Assembly: GCA_965140775.1 (NCBI GenBank)
Contig: OZ223471.1
Location: 2,790,001-2,854,000, forward strand
Direction: 5' to 3'
Length of the DNA: 64,000 bases
Origin: UBA6244 sp965140775
Lineage (GTDB): Bacteria > Bacteroidota > Bacteroidia > Bacteroidales > F082
The notes under the pieces were generated by a model. It saw only the letters and a program-made list of their open reading frames with translations, was not told the origin of the DNA and made no database searches. Below, piece after piece: positions 1 to 9,248 of the stretch; the first letter of the stretch is position 1; every line of letters begins with the position of its first letter. A program made the position numbers and the translations under genes.

Positions 1-9
1 GCATTTTTT

Positions 10-790
10 CGGGTTTGCATTCACCACGGAGGCACGGAGGTCACAGAGGTTTTTTCGAGTTACAGATATCCGTTCAAAATTCTTTTTATTCCACTTTTTA
101 AAAGCACCGTATTGAAGTTTATGAGTAATCCCAGCTTTAAGTTTTTAAGTTTTAAGTAGGTGAGCAATTGTGCAGTATGTATATCGGCCAACCCGTCAAC
201 GCTTTTAATTTCCAGTATCACTTTGTTTTCTACCAGCAAATCAATTCTATATCCGGCATCCAATCGCACGTCTTTATACACTACCGGCAGCGACTGTTGA
301 CGAACCACCGACAACCACAGTTTTTCGAGCTCGAATGCAAGACAGGCTTCGTATGTACTCTCCAACAATCCCGGGCCAAGCTGTTTGTGAACTTCTATGG
401 CTGCACCGATGATGAGGGAGGAGATTTCGTTTTCTGTCATGATTCAATTACTTTTTCGGGTTTGTATTCACCACGGAGGCACAAAGGTCACAGAGGTTTT
501 TTCTTTGTGTTTTTTTCTTTGTGTTCTCTGTGTCTTGGTGGTGTATTCTTTTCGGGTTTGCATTCACCATGGAGGCACGGAGGTCACAGAGTTTTTTTTC
601 TTTATGCATTTTCTTTGTGTTCTTTGTGTCTTTGTGGTGCATTTTTTCGAGTTTGTATTCACCACGGAGGCACGGAGGTCACAGAGGTTTTTTCTTTGTG
701 TTTTTTTCTTTGTGTTCTCTGTGTCTTGGTGGTGTATTCTTTTCGGGTTTGTATTCACCACGGAGGCACAAAGGTCACAGAGGTTTTTTG
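10..790. repeat. Dispersed CACGGAGG-type repeats around a GxxExxY gene
   Basis: One partial unit lies at about 10-55 and a tandem run of three full units plus a partial one lies at about 452-790, with a period near 95 bp. Each unit holds a core with 9-bp rhythm (ccacggagg, cacggagg, tcacagagg) followed by a T-rich half built from ctttgtgt/ctctgtgtc words. Several open frames cross this block on both strands only because the units are stop-poor; none looks like a gene. A related 10-bp-rhythm run occurs at 30031-30070. Such CACGGAG tracts are common as dispersed intergenic repeats in Bacteroidota and other genomes; their function is not known to me. Confidence 0.8.
60..440 (-). CDS. GxxExxY family protein
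   Basis: A 126-residue protein that carries the family signature G-L-L-E-S-T-Y at residues 24-30, preceded by the typical IGAAIEVHKQLGPG segment. The middle has a D-x-L-x-x-x-x-x-x-x-E-x-K pattern (RIDLLVENKVILEIKS) that resembles the core of PD-(D/E)XK nucleases, and the C-terminal part follows the usual LLxYLKxxxLKLGLLINF block. Length and motif order are complete for the family. The biochemical role is unsettled. The gene is solitary and bracketed on both sides by CACGGAGG-type repeats, a setting in which GxxExxY genes are often found, so it may travel or spread with those repeats (inference). Confidence 0.85.
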   Translation of the reverse strand: MTENEISSLIIGAAIEVHKQLGPGLLESTYEACLAFELEKLWLSVVRQQSLPVVYKDVRLDAGYRIDLLVENKVILEIKSVDGLADIHTAQLLTYLKLKNLKLGLLINFNTVLLKSGIKRILNGYL

Positions 791-816
791 CCAATAGCAG
801 CTTGCTCGGAAGACCA

Positions 817-936
817 TTACTTAAATGTAGCCACTCTCTTTGGCACGCCATCACGATACACATGTAGTTGCATGAGTTTTCTTTCAAACAAGCCCACCCA
901 CAATTGGTTTTGCTCAAATTTTTTAATGACATTCAT
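817..936 (-). CDS. Possible small ORF or gene remnant (39 aa)
   Basis: A 39-codon frame with an ATG at 936-934 and a TAA stop at 819-817. It begins MNVIKKFEQNQLWVGLFERK and contains a plausible mixed hydrophobic/basic composition, but no family was recognised. It sits between the repeat block and a long hairpin. It could be the edge of a decayed mobile or repeat-associated gene, or chance. Confidence is low because there is no clear ribosome-binding context and no partner gene. Confidence 0.2.
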   Translation of the reverse strand: MNVIKKFEQNQLWVGLFERKLMQLHVYRDGVPKRVATFK

Positions 937-965
937 GATGTTACAAATTAAAGTGGTTTGATGGC

Positions 966-1064
966 AAAAAAACTCCCCGAATCAACCGTTGTAGTTTACT
1001 TCTTTTCATTTGCAGGCTTAGCGCCTGAGGTGACAAAGTAGCTACAACACTCAATCCGGGGAGC
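966..1064 (-). terminator. Large hairpin terminator after the 5383-1138 gene group
   Basis: Read on the minus strand, CTCCCCGGATTGAGTG... (from 1063) pairs with ...GGTTGATTCGGGGAG (ending at 973). The ends of the arms, CTCCCCG/CGGGGAG and TGTTGTAG/CTACAACG, are Watson-Crick matches and the middle is held mostly by G-T pairs. A run of seven T follows directly (plus-strand A run 966-972). The loop is long and contains a second small stem, caggc/gcctg (1013-1017 with 1023-1027). It lies about 75 bp beyond the stop of the last gene in the group, as expected for an intrinsic terminator. Confidence 0.55.
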
Positions 1065-1137
1065 AAAAGGCAGGAAAATACTAACTGTAATAAAATATAT
1101 TTGTCAGACAGCTACCTTTTGTTGGCTCACTAACAAA

Positions 1138-1422
1138 TTATTCTTCTAGTGGTTCCGCGTCCATTCCGGTAAAATAGTTATACACTTTTTTACCACCATA
1201 GGCAGCGGCCAGCCCCATCAGAATAAAGCTTCCTCCACCGATAGGAGCTCCACCGCCTTCAATTGGGTCATCACCGGCTCCTCCCCCTCCCGGAGGTGGC
1301 GGAGGTGGTGGTCCACCTGCAAATACCATGGTCGATGTTAGGGTAAACCCTAACACGATAATCAGGCTTAGAATAGACTTCTTTACGTTATTCGTCCTAG
1401 ACGTACTTAGATTTAATTTCAT
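1138..1422 (-). CDS. Small exported protein with a PID-CTERM-like C-terminus
   Basis: A 94-residue protein. It has an N-terminal signal peptide (hydrophobic stretch about 17-35 ending VFAGG), then a proline run and a glycine-rich linker, then a P-I-E-G-G-G-x-P-I-G-G-G motif, a hydrophobic segment (SFILMGLAAAYGGKKVYNYF) and an acidic tail. This layout (P-I-D/E, glycines, one membrane segment with a K/R-rich end) matches the PID-CTERM putative protein-sorting domain seen in Bacteroidota. It is the last gene of a three-gene minus-strand group, 23 bp after the T9SS cargo gene. Its job is unknown; it may be a membrane-anchored companion of the neighbouring secreted proteins (inference). The assignment to PID-CTERM is by eye. 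Confidence 0.6.
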   Translation of the reverse strand: MKLNLSTSRTNNVKKSILSLIIVLGFTLTSTMVFAGGPPPPPPPGGGGAGDDPIEGGGAPIGGGSFILMGLAAAYGGKKVYNYFTGMDAEPLEE

Positions 1423-1445
1423 GTTTTCTTAAGAGTTATTGATGA

Positions 1446-3719
1446 TTAATAAATAAATACTTTCTCAGTAAACACGCTCTTGTCAGTTGTTACGCGAACA
1501 ACATAGTAGCTCTTTCTGTCGCTTACATAAATTTTGTATTGCTGCTGTCCTGCGCTAATCTCAGGTTTGGCAGCGATACGACCGCTTAAATCATAAACGG
1601 TAATGTCAGTGATTTGCTCAGTACCTACAGTAGTTACATAGGCATTGTGCTCATAAGAAAAGATATTTATTCCGGGATCGTAGGTATTATCAATGCCTGT
1701 GGGACCAAAGAAATGTACCACAAAGCGGTCCGCCAAATCTTCAGGAGTAGCATTAAATGAATATACAGGATTGGTTCCAATGTTCACCCAAATATCATTG
1801 TTCTGCTTATCTTCCAACCAGATTTCTGCACCATTGTCAAATGATTCCAATTGTGAGGCTGTGATGGTATATTCACCAGCGTATCCACAAGAAAATTGCA
1901 TCGGTACACTTACCAATTGGCCACTGCTTAAATCAAGTGCAGGTAACATGTTGATGGCTAATTTACTACCATCCTCTGCCACGGTGCGCAACTGGGTAGC
2001 ATCATCGGCCCAACTGTTGAAGTGTTCGGCATCCAAATCGATATCATAGCCACTGGTAGCACCTTCTCTGAAGTGAATATAGGTAATATCATGGTAATCA
2101 GCTCCTACACCTTGTGCAGTAAGTTCAAGCACGTTGGCCACTGCATCGCGGTAAGGATCGTTACTGTGACTACGTTGCGCGTTGGTAAAGTTGAAATTTC
2201 CGGCAGCGGTTGTCGTTTCGACCAAAAAGGCCTGACCTACCTGAATGTGTTGGGCAGCACCCACACCTGCAGATCTGCTGACATATGCGCCTGCACTCGG
2301 GCTATAAATATAATATTTATTGTAAACCAAAGGGTTAGCAGCTGCCAATGCGTCAAAATCAACAGATGATGGATAGGGGTTACCAATCAGGCTATAGTTA
2401 CCTACTCCGCCATAAGCTACGGCAGAAGCAATGTTGCCTGTACTCACATTTCCCACTGATTCCAAGGTGTAGTCGTTGCCGTCAATTGTACTTATGGCAA
2501 AACCCATTCCGGGATTGGCTGCATAGGGTGCTGTTACGTTAAGCCAGCCGCCTGTTGGTTGATCCCACACGTAAGCATAGGTACTCATGGGTGCCATAAT
2601 GAAACCACTAAGATCCATTCCTTGTATAGTTGGTGCCATGAAATGCATGAAGAAAGCAGGAGCCACGGCATTGTTCTCAACATAGGTTTGTACTTTAGCA
2701 CTACCGCCGGTACCGTAGTTAATGGTACCATTATCGATAAAAGAGCCTCCACCGGCAGTGGTTGACTGTACTACGAGTGCTTCAGCAGCATTCAAGTTGG
2801 TAGTTCCCAACACGGTCATATGACCCTTAGGGGTAAGGGTTAATGTTCCTGCCACTGTTAAATCACCGGTAATGTATAATTCAGGATTTGATGCATTGTT
2901 GGTGGTACTTAAATCCGGTACGGTTACGTGAGCACCGGCTTCAATAACCATGTCTTCACATGACCATCCCCATGCGTCTGTATTGCTTGACAGTTCAGGA
3001 TAGGTGGCCACACCTGCAGGAATCACCACATTGGCAGGTGATTGTCCTACATAAGGGTAGCTGCCTTCAGGTGCAGCATCACCGGGACAAGTGCCACGCC
3101 AGTTGGCTGTGTTTTCCCATTTTTTGTTATTTTGAGCAGCGGGTGGGCCTCCGGCCAAACCAGTCCAAACGTAGTTATAAACTTTGGTTGGGTAAGTGTA
3201 GTTGGTAGCAGCACCAACAATTGTTGGCGTATTATCTTGGAGCGGCGGCCCCTGCGTCCAGTTTAGACTTGTTCCATTCCAAAAATTGGGAGCTATTTCA
3301 AAATCAGTCACACCAGATCCACCAATAGTTATAAATACTGCAATATCTTCCCATTCATTCACAATCCAATCATGTGGCGGATATATCGGCACACCCTGAT
3401 TAGAATACCAATATCTGTAGTCATAGCCATTATAATTCCGCTTGCTACCTAATGCATCATCAATTTGATAATCATTTGTGGCACAAAGCAATGAGTTATC
3501 AACACCCATACCTTCAGGCCATCTTATTACAAAAGTAATATCTGCTATTAACGTTGAAGTGGTATTTGGAGTATTTATACCAGAGGTTTCACGCATTTGA
3601 TAGACTAAATAACCCATATCATTAACGGCGAGTCTACACTCAAATGTCTGCGCTCTAACTTGAAGCCCCATACTCAACAGCATTATACCTAGAAACGCTT
3701 TAAAAAAAGAACTTTTCAT
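1446..3719 (-). CDS. Secreted T9SS type A cargo protein
   Basis: A 757-residue protein with a signal peptide (MKSSFFKAF..., cleavage near QVRAQ). After an N-terminal domain of about 190 residues comes a module with the W-x-x-x-x-N-W signature (KKWENTANWRG) and a following NVVIPAG strand, a module often found in extracellular Bacteroidota proteins; beta-rich repeats with many G, N and T residues follow. The last 70 residues carry the T9SS C-terminal domain: ITDITVYDLSGRI, then YVVRVTTD and a basic-hydrophobic end VFTEKVFIY. It should therefore cross the outer membrane by T9SS and be released or attached to the surface. The substrate is unknown. It lies 23 bp after the preceding gene and probably shares its transcript. 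The same W-N-W module appears at the end of the protein at 15150-18512. Confidence 0.85.
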   Translation of the reverse strand: MKSSFFKAFLGIMLLSMGLQVRAQTFECRLAVNDMGYLVYQMRETSGINTPNTTSTLIADITFVIRWPEGMGVDNSLLCATNDYQIDDALGSKRNYNGYDYRYWYSNQGVPIYPPHDWIVNEWEDIAVFITIGGSGVTDFEIAPNFWNGTSLNWTQGPPLQDNTPTIVGAATNYTYPTKVYNYVWTGLAGGPPAAQNNKKWENTANWRGTCPGDAAPEGSYPYVGQSPANVVIPAGVATYPELSSNTDAWGWSCEDMVIEAGAHVTVPDLSTTNNASNPELYITGDLTVAGTLTLTPKGHMTVLGTTNLNAAEALVVQSTTAGGGSFIDNGTINYGTGGSAKVQTYVENNAVAPAFFMHFMAPTIQGMDLSGFIMAPMSTYAYVWDQPTGGWLNVTAPYAANPGMGFAISTIDGNDYTLESVGNVSTGNIASAVAYGGVGNYSLIGNPYPSSVDFDALAAANPLVYNKYYIYSPSAGAYVSRSAGVGAAQHIQVGQAFLVETTTAAGNFNFTNAQRSHSNDPYRDAVANVLELTAQGVGADYHDITYIHFREGATSGYDIDLDAEHFNSWADDATQLRTVAEDGSKLAINMLPALDLSSGQLVSVPMQFSCGYAGEYTITASQLESFDNGAEIWLEDKQNNDIWVNIGTNPVYSFNATPEDLADRFVVHFFGPTGIDNTYDPGINIFSYEHNAYVTTVGTEQITDITVYDLSGRIAAKPEISAGQQQYKIYVSDRKSYYVVRVTTDKSVFTEKVFIY

Positions 3720-3742
3720 GATTTCAATATTTATTATAATAA

Positions 3743-5383
3743 TTAAGGTAAATGTGAATAATAAACACTACCAGGGGATGCACCAAGAGTACTTAAAATG
3801 AATAATCCATCATTTCCAGCTCCAATATAATTAACATTCCCATCCATGTTAACGTCTGCGTTATTATAAGTGGCGAGTAAGGGATCTCCCGGAGTAGTGA
3901 TTCCAACCACTCCCAAAATTGCGGATCGATCGTTATTCCCACCAATGTATGACAATTGTCCATCCCCATTCACATCCCCACTCCAAAGCGCGAACACACC
4001 GGTTTCCACTTCCATCATGGCTGCGTTGGTGGTGATAGCGGCATCTTGCCATGCGGTGGCTTGACCGTTTTGGAAGCTAAGCGTTGGGCTGCCGTTGAGG
4101 TCAACAGTATTGTTGGACACCACGCCAAAGTGGTTGCGGTGCATCACGGCTATATAATAGGAGTCGCGGGTAACACCGGGAAGTGCGCAGTTGCTTTCGT
4201 TTTCGTTGATAATCTGACCATTTTGGTCGATAAAGCGAGCGAATTCGTAGAGCACATTGCTGCGATCGTTTTTGTCGCGGAGTTCAACTTTCACCCAATC
4301 CACTGCACTGGCAGGGATGGCTGTCACGGTGGTACCGAGGTAAGGATCGGTGAGTGGCAGCAGGGCATTGAGGTTGTTGTCCATGTTGTGGTTGGCAGCA
4401 TTGTAAGCTCCGGCGAGGAAGATCTTGAGGTCGATGTTAATAGCAGTGTTGTACGTATCGTCACCTACCATAAAAGTCCCCATTACGCTGATACCGGTGC
4501 TGGTAAGGGCGTATGGATCGGTACCGCCGGCGGCATTAAATGAACCCCAGGAAACTGTAGAACCATTGTCGTTGGTTACGCCATGTGCACTGTTGGCGCG
4601 ATCGAAAGGATCCAGTTCGTCGGTGCCATTCCACTGTGTGGTTAAGGTAAGATCAGAACCACCTGCAACGTCTTCAGTAATTAACCAGGAGCGATCCACA
4701 ATGTGATCGGTTCCGGCAAAGTTGGCAGGTTTGGAGTCGGCCACAATAACACCATAAACATCGGTGGTGGCGGTTGCACTGTTTTGCAGTATAACAGGGT
4801 TAAAAACACTGTTGCCCACACTGAATACTACATTGGTAGCTCCGTCTGCAGGAACGCTGCGTTTCAAACTGCCTGTACCATTGGTAACGAAGTACCTGGC
4901 GGCATCAGCACCTACTGCATTTGCTGCTGTAGTAAGGTTAAAGCCGTTTAAGGTAAACAAGCCGTTGGTGAATGTAAACCCACCGTACATAAATGCATCA
5001 GCGCCTGTAGCTGTGTTGGTAAGTGCCACTCCGGCGGCGTTGTCAAGTTCAACGTTGCCATAGAAATGAACGGGTACTGTTCCCGTAATTTCCTGTGCAG
5101 CGGTTCCGTTGAAGACAACCGTTCCGGTGGAAGCGGCATCAAACAATGCACTTCCGTCGTTTTGGACGTTTCCGGCCACCTCGATGGTTCCATTGTTTTC
5201 GATGACACCCGTACTTGTATTGTACAGGTTACCCACGATCAAGGATGCACCTCCATTTACGGTAATGCTGGCATCACCTGTCATGTAGAGCCCCTCCTGA
5301 CCGAAGGTGGTCATGCTAAACAACGCAAACACACCCAGCAGCGTAAGCGCCCGGAGTCTGTTTAAATGTCGATTTTTTCGCAT
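3743..5383 (-). CDS. Exported protein with dockerin-like C-terminal repeats
   Basis: A 546-residue protein, first gene of the minus-strand group. It has a signal peptide (residues about 8-29, ending TTFGQ), a stretch of autotransporter/filamentous-like beta repeats (GDASITVNGGASLIVGN and similar, residues 35-170), and a central beta-rich region. The C-terminus holds two copies of a D-x-N-x-D-G-x-x-x-Y-I-G-x-x-N-D motif (DVNGDGQLSYIGGNND and DVNMDGNVNYIGAGND), which resemble the calcium-binding loops of dockerin type I repeats. There is no T9SS domain at the end, so either the dockerin-like part is a sorting or docking device, or the protein is retained through a partner. Function is not known. 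The pair of calcium loops suggests protein-protein attachment with the co-transcribed secreted protein (inference). Confidence 0.75.
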   Translation of the reverse strand: MRKNRHLNRLRALTLLGVFALFSMTTFGQEGLYMTGDASITVNGGASLIVGNLYNTSTGVIENNGTIEVAGNVQNDGSALFDAASTGTVVFNGTAAQEITGTVPVHFYGNVELDNAAGVALTNTATGADAFMYGGFTFTNGLFTLNGFNLTTAANAVGADAARYFVTNGTGSLKRSVPADGATNVVFSVGNSVFNPVILQNSATATTDVYGVIVADSKPANFAGTDHIVDRSWLITEDVAGGSDLTLTTQWNGTDELDPFDRANSAHGVTNDNGSTVSWGSFNAAGGTDPYALTSTGISVMGTFMVGDDTYNTAINIDLKIFLAGAYNAANHNMDNNLNALLPLTDPYLGTTVTAIPASAVDWVKVELRDKNDRSNVLYEFARFIDQNGQIINENESNCALPGVTRDSYYIAVMHRNHFGVVSNNTVDLNGSPTLSFQNGQATAWQDAAITTNAAMMEVETGVFALWSGDVNGDGQLSYIGGNNDRSAILGVVGITTPGDPLLATYNNADVNMDGNVNYIGAGNDGLFILSTLGASPGSVYYSHLP

Positions 5384-7442
5384 AGTTAAATAATTAAGAT
5401 TAGTGAATGTTGATTCAAATTTCAGGTTACTTTTAGGTTATTAAACTCATCAGATTTCCTATCTTTGAACGCTGCAAGCACCATACTCGTTTCTCACCTG
5501 TGTGCACTTCAAGCGAAAAATTTTTCTGCCACATTGCACTACAAATGTAAAGGGGTGTATGATTTTGTCTTCCTTTTTCGAGTTGCAATGACGTTACAGC
5601 CCAACCACCTATCGTTTCATTAGCATTACGGCACTCAATTAAGCATCCTGCAAGTTTGTTTACAACATATTTTAAATGTTGATTTAAAGGTGTTTAACAC
5701 CTTTTCACATGAGAATTCATAACATGCCAAAAAGATGGGGGGTAAAGCCCAACATTTCAACACATCAAGATGTTTTAAGGTAAAACAGAAGTCTCCAATT
5801 GGTGTTTCAGAACCCCATTCTAAATGAGAAATTATACGTCATTTATTAAAACTTCCAAAGAGTTTTAGGAGAAAAACAGCCTATTCACGTAAGTAAGTAT
5901 TTCATCAATATCGCAGTCATTTATCTGATTTGTTGCATTTTACAAATACCATGTTAAAGACATTCTTCGCTCAAACGCTTTTATAACGCCACCAGAAAAA
6001 TGGCATATACACAAGATATTTTGCCTTAAAAAGAAAACATGCCAAAATGTAAAAACAAATGACCAAATTTTCGAGTTAATGGATATTTTTCACTAAAAAT
6101 CGTTTGATTTATATGAAAATTTGCTGAAATGTGGTCTATTTGAAATAATACAGGAATGATTTCCTGCAAATCACCGATCACAATTAAAGGTGAACTAAAT
6201 CGAAGCTTCACAGTTCTGATATACTACCTGATAAGGTTAATTCAGTGGATAGCAGTGATTTGGTGTTTTTTCGACAGAAACCCGTTCAATTCCCAAAGCA
6301 GCAATAGAATAGATAAAAAAGAAAGAAAGATAGTACTGATGCACACCACCTTACGACAAATGAGTGAAAACACTACGCAAAAATTGGAATTGCGTCAGCA
6401 TCGAAAAGTATCAAAGAAAATGTTTAACCGCTATGCCTGCAGGGTTCTTCGCGAAGCACCAATGAGTCTTTTTTGTAAGAAGTTATGCTTATCAACATTT
6501 TACACTTTCTGTACCTTGTAAGAAAATTTTTAGCTGAAGTGATTTGGGAGTCATTTTTGGCATGAATGACTTATCTGAGCAGACTCAGCATTGGATAATT
6601 TGCCGATTAAGGAACTGAATTTAATTCAAAAAAGTTAGGTAGTAACTGCTGGAAATGTGACTATATTGGAACAATCCCATTTTTTATGGGCAAGACCTTA
6701 ATAGAAACCGGCAAAATCCAGCAATAGGAATCGACATGTTTTTATACAAATTTGAAAACCGGTCGAAGCTGAATGCATAAGAATGCCTGTATTTTGTGAG
6801 CAAAACCAATGGGTGATGAGAACATCTGGAGTTTAATTAGATCGTGGTACAACCAGAACTAACAAAGAAAAAATTTCAACAAGAGTCAAAAAAAAAGCAG
6901 AAAAAACCAAAATGCACCTTATTATATATTGTGCTCTTCCTAAATCAGGAATATATCCATCGCCTCTATTTCGGAAACTTGTTACTTTTCCAACCTGAGG
7001 GGTAATTTATGACTAATCAATTCCAATGATCGAAGAATTGAGGCAAACTATCTGAATTAGCTTCAAATTCACGCGAATATTTCATGAATTAGCTTACTGA
7101 GAGATGCCCATAATTAATAAATTGGCATTGAGAGAATGAACTTTTAAACATTGACATACAACTTTTTATATGCTTATAGAACGCATTTAAAACGTTTGGA
7201 AATTCATTTGACACGATAATAAAACATGATTCATAAATCAAAGATCGTCATTTGTTCACATCTTTGTAGATGATGTTGACCCAAAGAAAGTCGGAACTAT
7301 CAGATGTTCTTTATGATAATAGTGCTAACACTAAAAACCTGCATAGAAGGAAGTTCATAAGAAAATCTTATGATTTTTTGGTTAAAACAAATAATTTATT
7401 CATTATTTTTATCTGCAAGTTCTGTCTTAAAAAAGTAAGATT
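5384..7442. other. 2.06-kb AT-rich region without a recognisable gene
   Basis: No open frame here looks like a gene: the longest (6156-6521 plus, 6026-6211 minus) have no family resemblance and no upstream signals. It separates a minus-strand group from a plus-strand gene, so it must hold the two divergent promoters. A TATCTTTG match to the -7 element is at 5460-5467 on the plus strand but lacks a good -33 partner. No tRNA, riboswitch, CRISPR or insertion sequence was recognised. A small RNA or decayed gene cannot be excluded. Confidence 0.6.
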
Positions 7443-9242
7443 ATGATAAAAGTTAAGTACACCCTTATTATCGGACTGCTGTTGGTTCTATCCTTCTCAG
7501 GAAAATCTCAGAGCAATGACACGTTTCTTGAATATCTTGAAAAGGCTGATTATTACAGAAGTATCAATTTGGATACGATGAAGTTGTACCTTGATTCAGC
7601 CAAGGTTATTGCCTCGCAAAAAGACGAACTGGCGATGAAATCCAAGCTATATTACACATATGGCCATTACTATTTAGGAGTCAGCAACTTAGAGCAATCC
7701 GAAATAAATTTTACAATGGCCGAGGATTACGCCAAACTTGCAGGTGACAGTGTACTTCTATTCAAATCGTGGATGGGGTTGGGAGGTGTACATAACTACA
7801 AGGCTGAGTACGCTAAAGCATTAAAGCATTTTCTTGACGGGCTATACTACATCAAATACATTAAAAAACCGGTTCAAAAGAGATTGTTAGCCAATGTTAA
7901 CAACAACGTGGCCATGATATACAACAATCTGGAAAACTACAATCGGGCCATAGACTACTACAATGAAGGATACGATATTGCAAAGGAAATGAACGACACC
8001 CTGCTTTTAGTTCATATTAGTGTAGGCCTTTCCGGGGCGATGATAAAAGAAAACAAATACAAAGAAGCTATTCCATTGATAAAACAAGGAATTGAAATGG
8101 CTAAAGAATCTCCATACTATCTTCCTCAATTGGCCAATTTATACTACAATCTGGGTAACATTTATTTTGAATACAGTGAAAATCGTTCGCTTGACAGTGC
8201 GCGTGCCTACATTGAGAAGGCAGCATCTCTGTTTCAAAGTCAACACGATATCTTCATGTTTGTGGTTCACAAGTATTATTTGGCAAATGTGTATTTCAGT
8301 GAAGGTAATTATGTAATGGCGAAAAAAATATTGAAGCAGTACGAAAGCGATTTAGTTGCAACAGGTTCGGCGACCATACTACAAGACGTATTCAAAATGT
8401 TATCAGAGATTGAGTTTAAAACTGGCAATATTTCCTTGTCTTACAAATACTTAAAGATGTCATACGATGAAATGCAAAAACTGTCGAACAGTAGAGAGAA
8501 TGAGTATTTATATAATATTGTGGAAGACTATGTAAATGAAGAAAACCAATTTGTTAAAGAGCAACTCGAAAGAAAAATAAGTTTGCAGGAACTCCAATTG
8601 GAAGCTGAAAAATTGAGAAAACGCACCGTGATGTTTATTGCTGCATTTGCCATCCTGCTCGCGATTGTGTTAGGGTGGAGTTTAATATTGGTGTACAGGC
8701 GATATATGGCAAAACAAATGCTTCACAGCGAGCAAATTTTACATCTGGAAACATCTCATCAATTGGTGGAATTAGAGAAAAAAGCAGCAGAAACGACCAT
8801 TGCCGAGAACAAAAGAATTGTAGAGATCAGCAACAAAAACATTATGCACAACGCCATTTTGGTACAAAAGCTACTTTTATCTTTCAAAGCACTTAAGCCC
8901 TATGTAAATAAAGAAGGGTTACGTTTGATCAACACCCAATTGCTGGAGGTCAATAATTTCTCTGTTGAGGAAAACTGGAATACTTTTGAAGAGAATTTTT
9001 CCAAACAATATCCCTTCTACCGAACCAATTTCTTCAAAGAACACCCGGGAATTACTCTTTCAGAATTTAGACTTTCGTGCTACATCCTGATGAAGCTCAC
9101 CAATGCTGAAATAGCTGTATCAACTTTGCAATCACCAAATAGCCTCAGGTCAGCAAAATTCAGGCTAAGGCAACGTTTGGGCGTAAATGATAACGACGAA
9201 CTATACGAAAAGCTACTCGACTATTCCAACAGGGAACTATGA
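7443..9242 (+). CDS. TPR membrane protein with C-terminal helix-turn-helix
   Basis: A 599-residue protein. Residues 1-23 form a signal peptide (hydrophobic LLLVLSFSGKSQS). Residues about 30-345 are tetratricopeptide-like helical pairs (for example NNVAMIYNNLENYNRAIDYY). A coiled coil leads into one membrane segment at about 395-418 (VMFIAAFAILLAIVLGWSLIL). A second coiled coil follows, and the last 70 residues form a LuxR/GerE-like helix-turn-helix region (LSEFRLSCYILMKLTNAEIA, then RSAKFRLRQRLGV). The layout, periplasmic TPR sensor, one membrane pass, cytoplasmic DNA-binding end, is common in Bacteroidota, where such proteins are taken as one-component membrane regulators. The targets are unknown; the adjacent surface-protein genes are candidates (inference). 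The start is the first ATG and gives a clean signal peptide. Confidence 0.8.
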   Translation: MIKVKYTLIIGLLLVLSFSGKSQSNDTFLEYLEKADYYRSINLDTMKLYLDSAKVIASQKDELAMKSKLYYTYGHYYLGVSNLEQSEINFTMAEDYAKLAGDSVLLFKSWMGLGGVHNYKAEYAKALKHFLDGLYYIKYIKKPVQKRLLANVNNNVAMIYNNLENYNRAIDYYNEGYDIAKEMNDTLLLVHISVGLSGAMIKENKYKEAIPLIKQGIEMAKESPYYLPQLANLYYNLGNIYFEYSENRSLDSARAYIEKAASLFQSQHDIFMFVVHKYYLANVYFSEGNYVMAKKILKQYESDLVATGSATILQDVFKMLSEIEFKTGNISLSYKYLKMSYDEMQKLSNSRENEYLYNIVEDYVNEENQFVKEQLERKISLQELQLEAEKLRKRTVMFIAAFAILLAIVLGWSLILVYRRYMAKQMLHSEQILHLETSHQLVELEKKAAETTIAENKRIVEISNKNIMHNAILVQKLLLSFKALKPYVNKEGLRLINTQLLEVNNFSVEENWNTFEENFSKQYPFYRTNFFKEHPGITLSEFRLSCYILMKLTNAEIAVSTLQSPNSLRSAKFRLRQRLGVNDNDELYEKLLDYSNREL

Positions 9243-9248
9243 CCTGAT

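Noticed and set aside
452..790. The repeat run as a CRISPR array
   Set aside because: The spacers would be nearly identical to each other and there are no cas genes; the units form a simple tandem repeat.
168..961. Several overlapping open frames on both strands in the repeat block
   Set aside because: They are translations of the repeat units and of the reverse strand of the GxxExxY gene; they have no family features.
5460..5467. TATCTTTG as a promoter for a hidden transcript
   Set aside because: There is no -33 element at the right distance and no gene downstream for 2 kb; kept only as a note.
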